A DNA stretch of 64,000 bases from CG2-30-36-39 sp964433225 (GTDB lineage: Bacteria; Patescibacteriota; Microgenomatia; UBA1400; PJMF01), in NCBI GenBank assembly GCA_964433225.1, contig CAYSQA010000003.1:46105-110104 (forward strand). The letters are read 5' to 3'. The notes under the pieces were generated by a model that did no database searches, was not told where the DNA came from, and saw only the letters and a program-made list of their open reading frames with translations. Shown here in pieces: positions 57,451 through 64,000 of this stretch. The stretch's first letter is position 1; each line of letters begins with the position of its first letter. Made by a program: the position numbers and the translations under genes.

Positions 57451-58281
57451 ATGAACAAGATTAAAGCAAAAATATCGGTAATTGTTTTGGCTAAAAATGA
57501 GGCCTCGATGATTACTGGGTGTTTGAACACTTTGGGTTGGTGTGATGAAGTTTTGGTTTTGGATAATGGCTCGACAGATAATACTGTTGAGCTGGCAGAG
57601 AGTCTTGGAGCAAGAGTAATTACTTTTTCTCATCCATCTTTTGCTCGTAAAAGAAATGAAGCTTTAAAACATGCCAAAAACGATTGGGTTTTTTATTTGG
57701 ATGCCGACGAACGAGTGACACCTACCCTGGCCAAAGAGATTATGGTTCATATTGAAACTGCCAAGGCTCAGGTGTTAGAAATGAGCCGACAAAATATTTG
57801 TTATGGTTACGAGTTTACTCATGGTGGTTGGCAAAATGATCTCGTTACTAGAATTTTCCATAAATCAGCATTGAAAGAATGGACTGGCCAGATTCATGAG
57901 AGTCCTGAATTTGAGGGTCAGGTGACTAAACTTCATTCACCGATTATTCACTTGACTCACCGCAACACTGAAGACAACCTTAGAAAATCAGCTGATTGGA
58001 CCAAGTTGGAAGCAGAATTACTTTATAAAGCTGGTGAGAAACCGATTTCTTTGCTTACCTTAATTAGGAAAGGGACAATGGAGTTTATTCGTCGAGCTAT
58101 TTTCAAAAAAGGTTATAAAGATGGGATGGCTGGTTTGATTGAAGCGGTTGTTCAGGGAATTAATCGAATGATTGTTTATATCCAGGTTTGGGAGTTACAA
58201 CAAAAACCCTCTTTGATTGATCGCTATGCCAAAAAAGAGGACGAGTTAAAGAAACTGTGGTCTCAAGAAAAAGAAATCTAA
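57451..58281 (+). CDS. GT2 glycosyltransferase, WaaE-like
   Basis: A 276-aa protein. SVIVLAKNEASMITGCLNTL, EVLVLDNGSTDNTVELAE, SFARKRNEALKHAKNDW and FYLDADERVTP (D-x-D-E) are the family motifs. WTGQIHESPEFEG follows. It is a paralogue of the enzyme at 55384. It begins 15 bp after the previous gene and is followed by a GT4 gene 2 bp later. Confidence 0.88.
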   Translation: MNKIKAKISVIVLAKNEASMITGCLNTLGWCDEVLVLDNGSTDNTVELAESLGARVITFSHPSFARKRNEALKHAKNDWVFYLDADERVTPTLAKEIMVHIETAKAQVLEMSRQNICYGYEFTHGGWQNDLVTRIFHKSALKEWTGQIHESPEFEGQVTKLHSPIIHLTHRNTEDNLRKSADWTKLEAELLYKAGEKPISLLTLIRKGTMEFIRRAIFKKGYKDGMAGLIEAVVQGINRMIVYIQVWELQQKPSLIDRYAKKEDELKKLWSQEKEI

Positions 58282-58283
58282 AC

Positions 58284-59393
58284 ATGAAAAAAATCTGCCT
58301 CTATTCACCATATTTCCCCAAACATATTGGTGGTGGCGAAAAATATTTTTTGGATGTGGCGAGTGAGTTAACGAATTATGGTGAGGTTTCATTAGCTGTG
58401 CAGACAACTGAAAAAGACGCTGATGAAGTTATTTATCAACGCTATCAAAAGTTTTTAGGCAGAGAAATTACTCACTTAAAGTTAGTGAGATCTCCACTGG
58501 GGACTAAAGCCAGTTTTTGGGATAAATTAGCTTGGACTAAACAGTTTGATTTACTTTATGCCTTTACTGACGGTAGTTTTTTCCCTACTTTAGCCAAAAA
58601 AAATGTGTTACATATTCAAACTCCCTTAAAAAGACCACCAATTTCAATGTTTGATCGGTTTAAATTGTTTAATTGGGATTTTATTAACACTAATTCTACT
58701 TTTACCAAAAAAGTTGTAGAAAGCTTTTGGCAAGTCAAAGTCGATGCTGTTCATCATCCATTGGTAAATGTTGAGGAGATAGCAGCTTTACAACCTGTAA
58801 CCAAAAAAGAAAAAGTAATTCTGCATGTTGGCCGGTTTTTTCGTCAGCTTCACAGCAAAAGACAAGATGTATTAGTTGATTTTTTTAAGGAACTGCTTAA
58901 ACAACATCCTCAAGCAACCAAGGGCTGGAAGTTGGTTTTAATTGGCTCAGTAGAAGATGAAGCTTATCTTCAAGAAGTTAAGGCAGCAGCCAAAGGTTTA
59001 CCAATAGAAATAATTAATAGTATTAGTCGTTCAGATTTGAATAAATGGTATGCTAAAGCTGCTATTTACTGGCATGCAACAGGTTTTGGTTTGGACCAAT
59101 TTGAAGATCCAGAAAAGATGGAACATTTTGGTATTTCCACAGGTGAAGCAATGGCAGGTGGAGCGGTGCCAGTAGTGATTAAAGCAGGTGGTCAACCAGA
59201 AGTATTAGGCCGAGAATTGGCCGAATGGTTGTGGTCAAATCAAGTAGAATGTCTGGAAAAGACTTCAAGACTGATTAAGAATGAACAATTGAGAACAAAC
59301 TGGGGCCAGAAAGCCAGCCAGAAGGTTCATGATTTTGATCAAAGTCATTTCTCAATGAATTTGCAAAAAATGTTAACAGAGATTAAATTTTAA
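58284..59393 (+). CDS. GT4 glycosyltransferase
   Basis: A 369-aa protein from ATG 58284, 2 bp after the previous stop; a frame opening at 58257 within that gene is rejected. YSPYFPKHIGGGEKYFLDVA is the Gly-rich acceptor loop, and VILHVGRFFRQLHSKRQDVL starts the C-terminal domain. ATGFGLDQFEDPEKMEHFGIS and GEAMAGGAVPVV carry the E-x7-E donor site. The inserted D-Q-F-E-D-P loop resembles ALG11-type mannosyltransferases. It probably adds mannose or a related sugar. Confidence 0.85.
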   Translation: MKKICLYSPYFPKHIGGGEKYFLDVASELTNYGEVSLAVQTTEKDADEVIYQRYQKFLGREITHLKLVRSPLGTKASFWDKLAWTKQFDLLYAFTDGSFFPTLAKKNVLHIQTPLKRPPISMFDRFKLFNWDFINTNSTFTKKVVESFWQVKVDAVHHPLVNVEEIAALQPVTKKEKVILHVGRFFRQLHSKRQDVLVDFFKELLKQHPQATKGWKLVLIGSVEDEAYLQEVKAAAKGLPIEIINSISRSDLNKWYAKAAIYWHATGFGLDQFEDPEKMEHFGISTGEAMAGGAVPVVIKAGGQPEVLGRELAEWLWSNQVECLEKTSRLIKNEQLRTNWGQKASQKVHDFDQSHFSMNLQKMLTEIKF

Positions 59394-59405
59394 GGAGGAA
59401 AAGAT

Positions 59406-60257
59406 ATGAAAAGACCAGGAGTTTCAGCTGTTATTCCAACCTATAAAGGCCGTCGCTTAATGGAGATGTATTTACCGGCCTTATTTGACAATTTAGCTAA
59501 TGGTGATGAATTAGTGGTGGTTGAAGATACTGGTCCAGATGACACCGTACCTTGGATGAAAAAAGAGTTTGCTATGAAAAAAATTACAGCTCCCATGATG
59601 GGTGTTGATGCTTATCAAGGTAAATTCACCAAGGGTAATAAAAAAATTGATGTAGTTTTACTGTATAACCACGAAAATCAACGTTTTGGGGAAAACTCTA
59701 ATCGCGGCGTTAGAGCAGCCAAGCATGATTTAATTTTTTTGCTTAATAACGATGTGGCTCCACATAAAAATTGTTTGGATAATTTGTTACCTCATTTTGC
59801 TGATGACCAAGTCTTTGCCGTTGGGCCATTGGAAATCGAGCATGGTGAGAAAAAAGGTAAAAATAAACTTTGGTTTGAACGAGGCATGTTTATCCATTCG
59901 GCTGGTGATGACTTGAAAACAGGACCAACTGCTTGGGTCAGCGGGGGGAGTGGTTTGTTTGACAAGAAAAAATGGTTGGAAATTGGTGGTTTTGACAGAC
60001 TCTACTATCCAGCTTATTGGGAAGATATAGATTTATCTTTTCAAGCTAAGAAAAGAGGTTGGCAGGTGTTGTTTGAAGAAAAGGCGGTGGTAGATCATAA
60101 TCATGAAACTACTAATGCTTCGGTTTTTGGCCAAAGAAAAATGGAAAAAATGAGTTGGCAAAATGCTAATAAATTCGTTTGGAAAAACGGAACTTTTTGG
60201 CAAAAATTAGCTCATATTTTGTGGAAACCTTATTGGTTATTGGTAATGAACTCATGA
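59406..60257 (+). CDS. GT2 glycosyltransferase
   Basis: A 283-aa protein. SAVIPTYKGRRLMEMYLPAL, LVVVEDTGPDDT, NHENQRFGENSNRGVRAA and IFLLNNDVAPHKNCLD (N-x-D site) are followed by SGGSGLFDKKKWLEIGGFD and YWEDIDLSFQAKKRGW. It is preceded by AAGGAGG 8 nt before the ATG, the only full Shine-Dalgarno consensus I noticed in the window. It overlaps the next gene by 4 bp (ATGA). Confidence 0.87.
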   Translation: MKRPGVSAVIPTYKGRRLMEMYLPALFDNLANGDELVVVEDTGPDDTVPWMKKEFAMKKITAPMMGVDAYQGKFTKGNKKIDVVLLYNHENQRFGENSNRGVRAAKHDLIFLLNNDVAPHKNCLDNLLPHFADDQVFAVGPLEIEHGEKKGKNKLWFERGMFIHSAGDDLKTGPTAWVSGGSGLFDKKKWLEIGGFDRLYYPAYWEDIDLSFQAKKRGWQVLFEEKAVVDHNHETTNASVFGQRKMEKMSWQNANKFVWKNGTFWQKLAHILWKPYWLLVMNS

Positions 60258-61849
60258 AAAAGCTTGCTAAATTTGATTTTTCACTGACTAATAAACAATT
60301 TGTATGGTTGGGTTTAGTGGTGATTTTTTTGGCTGTCTGGTTGCGTTTTTACAAACTTGGTCAAGTTCCTCATGGAATGACTTGGGATGAAGCCGCGATT
60401 GGTTATAACGGTTACGCAATTTTTACTACCAGAAGAGATGAATGGTTAAAAATGCTTCCAGTTTCTTTTTGGTCTTTTGGTGACTATAAAGCACCACTAG
60501 CCATTTATTTAAATGGTTTTTTTACTTTTTTATTCGGAATGACTTTGTTTGGGGTGAGACTGCCTTTTGCTTTGGCAGGGGTGATGGCAATTATTGGTTT
60601 TGGTCTTTGGTTGAGGTTGCTATTGAGAGAGTTTGATTATTCAGTCAAACAAGCCAATTTTTGGTCGTTAGTGGCAAGTTTATTCATGACCTTATCACCG
60701 TGGCATTTACATTATTCTAGAGCTGGTTTTGAATCTGGAATGGCGTTGAGTTTTTTTCTTTGGGGGTTATTTTTTTGGCAAAAATTTTGGCAAAAAGTAA
60801 CAGCTACAAAAAACTACTGGTTAATTCTATTTACTTTCAGTTGGGTGGCAGCTATTTATACTTATCACAGTGCCAAAATCGTAATTCCTGTTGTTGGATT
60901 AGTGTTGGTGTGGCAGAAAAGAAGTGAGTTGAAAAAGAAGTGGTCTAAGTTTTTAACAGCTGGGTTGTTGGGGGTATTAGGGTTATTGCCTTTTATCTAC
61001 GACTCTTTTTTTGGTAAAGGCTTAGAACGAGCCGGGACATTAATTTTTTCTCAGGGTTTAAGTTTTTTCCAACTTATTAAAACTATTTTTTATCAATTAA
61101 TAGCTCATCTAACTCCTCAATTTTTGTTCTTTGGTCAAACCACTACGTTAAGGCATGGAGATGGGGTCTGGGGGGTATTACTATTAACGACAGGCTTGCT
61201 GGGGTTATTGGCTCTTTATGATTGGTTAAAAACCAAAAATAAATTAACTAGTTTGGCTTTAACTTTAATTTTGATTGGTTTATTGCCAGCTATTTTGGCG
61301 ACCGAAGTACCTCATAGTAATCGAGCTTTAATGTCTTTGCCTGGATTTTTGTTGTTAGCTGTAGTGGGTTTACAACAACTACTTGGGTTGAGATCAATCA
61401 GCAAAGTCTGGAGCTTATTTTTATTTGCTGTGGCTCATTTAATTTTAGTTGGTGGTTATTTAACTAATTACTACCAAAATTTTGCTCAGGCCAGTGCTAG
61501 TGATTTTCAGGACGGTTACTTGGCAGCCTTTAACTATGTGATTCCTTATGAGAAAGGTTGGGATAATCAGCCAGCTGTTGATAAAATCATTTTTTCTAGT
61601 GATTATGGTCAGCCATATATTTATGCATTATTTGCCAGAAAAACCAATCCAATCTGGTATCAAGGTGGCTCATTAATTAAATATGAGTTTAAAGATGAAG
61701 TCACCATTGGTGATTTGGAACGACCCAATACGATTGTGGTAGCGAGTGAAACCGATGATTTGTTAAGTAAAAATGACCAAGCCGATAAAATCATTTATGG
61801 TAGTGATGGGAGTGAAAGGTTTAGAATTTATTTGAACCTAAATAAGTAA
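60254..61849 (+). CDS. GT-C membrane glycosyltransferase, GT39-like (paralogue A)
   Basis: A 531-aa protein from ATG 60254. About 12 helices. The first external loop reads PHGMTWDEAAIGYNGYAIFTT with the D-E pair, then SFWSFGDYKAPLAIYLNG. The helix LSPWHLHYSRAGFE and the IYTYHSAKI pattern follow. Its C-terminal soluble domain is about 80 aa. The next gene (62019) has the same loops in the same order, so the two are tandem paralogues. Confidence 0.78.
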   Translation: MKKLAKFDFSLTNKQFVWLGLVVIFLAVWLRFYKLGQVPHGMTWDEAAIGYNGYAIFTTRRDEWLKMLPVSFWSFGDYKAPLAIYLNGFFTFLFGMTLFGVRLPFALAGVMAIIGFGLWLRLLLREFDYSVKQANFWSLVASLFMTLSPWHLHYSRAGFESGMALSFFLWGLFFWQKFWQKVTATKNYWLILFTFSWVAAIYTYHSAKIVIPVVGLVLVWQKRSELKKKWSKFLTAGLLGVLGLLPFIYDSFFGKGLERAGTLIFSQGLSFFQLIKTIFYQLIAHLTPQFLFFGQTTTLRHGDGVWGVLLLTTGLLGLLALYDWLKTKNKLTSLALTLILIGLLPAILATEVPHSNRALMSLPGFLLLAVVGLQQLLGLRSISKVWSLFLFAVAHLILVGGYLTNYYQNFAQASASDFQDGYLAAFNYVIPYEKGWDNQPAVDKIIFSSDYGQPYIYALFARKTNPIWYQGGSLIKYEFKDEVTIGDLERPNTIVVASETDDLLSKNDQADKIIYGSDGSERFRIYLNLNK

Positions 61850-61928
61850 AAATTAGAGAATTTATTTTTTTAACGAAATCCTTAAACTTAACAAGTTTTG
61901 AGATTGAGTTAAAAATAATAAATTCATC

Positions 61929-62006
61929 TAATAAAAACTTATTGTTTTTGTCTCCTGCTCAAAACCGAAGGTTTAAGGCAGTCGTCAAAAAAATAAGTTT
62001 TTATTA
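61929..62006 (+). ncRNA. Long structured hairpin in the spacer between tandem GT39-like genes
   Basis: A perfect 15-bp outer stem, TAATAAAAACTTATT (61929-61943) with AATAAGTTTTTATTA (61992-62006), then TTTTTG with CAAAAA. An inner arm CTGCT-CA-AAACC pairs with GGTTT-AA-GGCAG around a GAA loop. The total is about 30 base pairs. It lies 12 bases before the ATG at 62019. It may be a terminator for the upstream operon, a 5'-UTR element or a small RNA. Typed as ncRNA only because of its structure; no family is recognised. Confidence 0.5.
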
Positions 62007-62018
62007 ACCAAGTTAAAA

Positions 62019-63674
62019 ATGTCGAAACTTAAATTTGTTATTAGCCTAATTTTAATCACCATCTTGGCCTTTATAATTCGTGTTTATCAAGTTACTAGTT
62101 CGCCCCCAGCCCCGTATTGGGAAGAAGTGGCCCTTGGTTATGATGCTTATTCGATTTTACAAACAGGCAAAGATCATCACGGCAATTCTTATCCACTAGT
62201 TGCTTTTGAGTCGTTTGGTGATTGGAAACCCGCTGGTTATTTTTATGCCATCATACCGTTCATTAAATTATTAGGGCTCAATGCTTTGGCAATTAGGTTG
62301 CCTTCAGTTTTGGCTGGCACTCTAATTGTTGTTGCAATTGGTTGGTTGGTTTATTTGTTAACTGATCACTTTGCCGAGAAAAAAAGACAGTGGTTGGCTT
62401 TAATCTCGATGTTATTAGCTACTATTTCTCCTTGGTTAATTCAGTTTTCCAGAGCTGGCTGGGAAGTTAATTTGGCAACTTTATTGCTTTTACTAGGAAT
62501 AGTTTGTGGTTGGCAAAGTGTTGGCCAAAAAAACAACCAAGTTAAAGTTTTGGCTTTGGTTGGAGCTAGTTTATTTTTGGTTGCTTCAATGTATGTTTAC
62601 CATAGTGCTAGAGTGATGGCTCCATTATTAGGTTTGTTTTTCGGTTTTAGATATCTCATTTTTTATTTAAAGTACGGTAAAAAACCATTACCAACTTTAA
62701 TGATTCAGTTGCTTGGACTAACGGGATTGTTGTTAACTTTATTGTGGCCTTTTATTCAAGCTTGGGGCTCACCTGTTTTGGCTCAGCGAGTAGCTGAAAC
62801 AACGATTTTCACTGATGTTTCGATTATTGAGCAAAGCAATCAGTTTAAAAATTTGTATGATAATGCTTGGTGGACCAAGCTTATTTTTCATCGTTGGTGG
62901 TTTTATTTGGCTGTTATAACCGAGCAGTTTCTCAGTCACTTATCTTTATCGTTTTTATTTTTGGCTGGCGATGAGATTGCTAGACACTCTAGTCAATATT
63001 TTGGTTTATTTTATCCATTTGAAATCTTATTTTTATTAGTAGGTAGTTTTTTGTTATTAAAAAAATTTAGTTTAGAGAAAAAACTATTTCTTATCTTTTG
63101 GTTAATAGTTGGAGTGTTACCGGCTGCTATTTCTAGACCAGTGCCTCACGCTTTGAGGATTTTACCGATTGCTCCAGCAATGATTTTTCTGGTTACCATT
63201 GGTTTATGGCAAACTTATCAATTTTTAACCAATGATTTTATTTGGGTATTTAAAAAATTAAAACAAGTCAAAAAATACTTACTAGGCATTGTTTTTGTTA
63301 GTATTTATTTGTTAGCTTTTATTAGTTTTTATCGCCATTTAGTGAATGTTTACCCACAAAAGTATGGTCACGAATGGCAAGTGGGTTATCAACAAATGGT
63401 GACAGATTTAGAAAAAATAAGATCAGAATATCCTGATTTACCAGTTTATATTACCAGAGAACAAGGTCGTCCAGCAATGTATTATTGGTTTTACACCCAA
63501 ACGGATCCTAATCTAGTCCAAGCAGCTAATCTCACGGCCAAAAAAGACCAAGGTGAGTTTCTTGAGTTTGAGAACATTAAATTTGTGAATAGCTTAAATG
63601 AAGTGATTGATACCCCAGCGATTACTGCCGATTTTGTTGTAGATCAGTGGCAAGTAAAAACTTTGGGTTTATAA
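62019..63674 (+). CDS. GT-C membrane glycosyltransferase, GT39-like (paralogue B)
   Basis: A 551-aa protein with about 12 helices. The external loop PAPYWEEVALGYDAYSILQT carries E-E instead of the D-E of its neighbour, followed by FESFGDWKPAGYFYAIIPF, ISPWLIQFSRAGWE and YVYHSARVMAPL, each aligning with paralogue A. The substitution may alter activity or simply vary the acid pair. Its own control is likely, since a 169-bp spacer with a strong hairpin separates it from the operon. Confidence 0.78.
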   Translation: MSKLKFVISLILITILAFIIRVYQVTSSPPAPYWEEVALGYDAYSILQTGKDHHGNSYPLVAFESFGDWKPAGYFYAIIPFIKLLGLNALAIRLPSVLAGTLIVVAIGWLVYLLTDHFAEKKRQWLALISMLLATISPWLIQFSRAGWEVNLATLLLLLGIVCGWQSVGQKNNQVKVLALVGASLFLVASMYVYHSARVMAPLLGLFFGFRYLIFYLKYGKKPLPTLMIQLLGLTGLLLTLLWPFIQAWGSPVLAQRVAETTIFTDVSIIEQSNQFKNLYDNAWWTKLIFHRWWFYLAVITEQFLSHLSLSFLFLAGDEIARHSSQYFGLFYPFEILFLLVGSFLLLKKFSLEKKLFLIFWLIVGVLPAAISRPVPHALRILPIAPAMIFLVTIGLWQTYQFLTNDFIWVFKKLKQVKKYLLGIVFVSIYLLAFISFYRHLVNVYPQKYGHEWQVGYQQMVTDLEKIRSEYPDLPVYITREQGRPAMYYWFYTQTDPNLVQAANLTAKKDQGEFLEFENIKFVNSLNEVIDTPAITADFVVDQWQVKTLGL

Positions 63675-63708
63675 TAAGTTTATTATTAACCTGCCAAGAA
63701 AGGGCGTT

Positions 63709-63999
63709 ATGCCTACTAGTGAACAAGGGTTAAGATCAGCAGCTGAAAAATTAGCTGAACCAATGAAAGCCAAAGGCTTTGCCAAGCAATATGAGTCTTT
63801 GATGCTATTGATTGATCGAGCGGAAGAGTTAGATGCAGGGATGGTGGTTTGTTTAAGTAATTTTTTCTTAAGACCGGATGTATCTCCCCTCAGAGAAGAT
63901 GAGGATCTTAAAGAGGATATTAATGCTTTACTAAGTATTGTTGCAGCAATGATGGCCGATTTTGTTGAGCATAAAGATGAACGACTATTGGCTGATTAA
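63709..63999 (+). CDS. Small helical hypothetical protein
   Basis: A 96-aa, acidic, all-helical protein (SEQGLRSAAEKLAEP, KGFAKQYESLMLLIDRAEEL, then EDINALLSIVAAMMADFVEH). It is complete, its TAA ending at 63999, one base before the window edge. AAAGGG lies about 6 nt before the ATG. No family is recognised and no membrane segment is clear. Confidence 0.6.
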   Translation: MPTSEQGLRSAAEKLAEPMKAKGFAKQYESLMLLIDRAEELDAGMVVCLSNFFLRPDVSPLREDEDLKEDINALLSIVAAMMADFVEHKDERLLAD

Positions 64000-64000
64000 A

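Noticed and set aside
1..64000. CRISPR array or cas genes
   Set aside because: No regularly spaced direct repeats were seen, and the only Cas4-like protein (29549-30415) is a lone nuclease with AddB-like features.
1..64000. Alternative genetic code (UGA as Gly)
   Set aside because: TGA acts as the stop for secD (21351-21353) and for the GT2 gene ending at 60257, in overlaps with the next start, so the standard bacterial code fits.

Overview
The window looks like a stretch of a small, AT-rich bacterial genome, most likely a Patescibacteria (CPR) member and perhaps of the Microgenomates group. The reasons are low GC, genes that abut or overlap with almost no spacers, partial biosynthetic pathways, many surface and glycan genes, and mostly poor Shine-Dalgarno sequences. 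The lineage is an inference from gene content and style, not from a marker tree. TGA is used as a stop (for example secD and the gene ending at 60257), so the recoded UGA-Gly code of Gracilibacteria/SR1 does not apply. There is one 100-base assembly gap (10342-10441).

Layout. 1-8.2 kb: a truncated TspO gene, a conserved 167-aa protein, a 1380-aa Ig-like surface protein, a HisC-like aminotransferase behind a complete ribosome-mediated attenuator (5064-5206), pyrE-pyrF and a HIT-like gene. 8.2-16.1 kb: membrane proteins, tRNA-Glu, an exported TasA/camelysin-like pair, a CAP-domain protein and further exported proteins. 16.1-30.4 kb: housekeeping genes (frr, rseP, secD-secF, cca, recJ, prmC) mixed with a DUF3048 protein, an HTH regulator, a 2H phosphoesterase-like protein, a DsbA-like thioredoxin, an MFS transporter and an Fe-S PD-(D/E)XK nuclease. 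30.4-32.7 kb: a pseudo-receiver, tRNA-Gln beside a duplicated piece of itself, a response regulator and a soluble histidine kinase whose 3' ends overlap. 32.7-63.7 kb: a large cell-surface glycan region, interrupted only by trmD and a few small genes.

How the genes work together. The glycan region holds sugar-nucleotide genes (gmd, rmd, ugd, rmlB, an rmlD homologue), six GT2 proteins and one GT4 protein, nine large polytopic GT-C-like or related membrane proteins (a tenth lies at 8227-9993), a Wzx-like flippase and an LCP-family ligase. This outlines activated sugar synthesis, lipid-linked assembly, export and attachment to the envelope. SecDF, RseP, the DsbA-like protein and the surface proteins are consistent with a busy exported proteome. 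Both tRNA genes lack an encoded CCA end, and the CCA-adding enzyme is in the window.

Most notable signals: (i) a textbook transcription attenuator with a His3-Ala-Trp-Tyr2 leader peptide ahead of a lone HisC-like gene; (ii) a recurring TATAAT-like hexamer 6-8 nt before the start codon, implying widespread leaderless transcription and helping to correct several starts; (iii) a 21-bp duplication of a tRNA-Gln 3' segment flanking a palindromic element; (iv) a long structured hairpin at 61929-62006. Membrane segments, folds and families were judged by eye; no searches were run.
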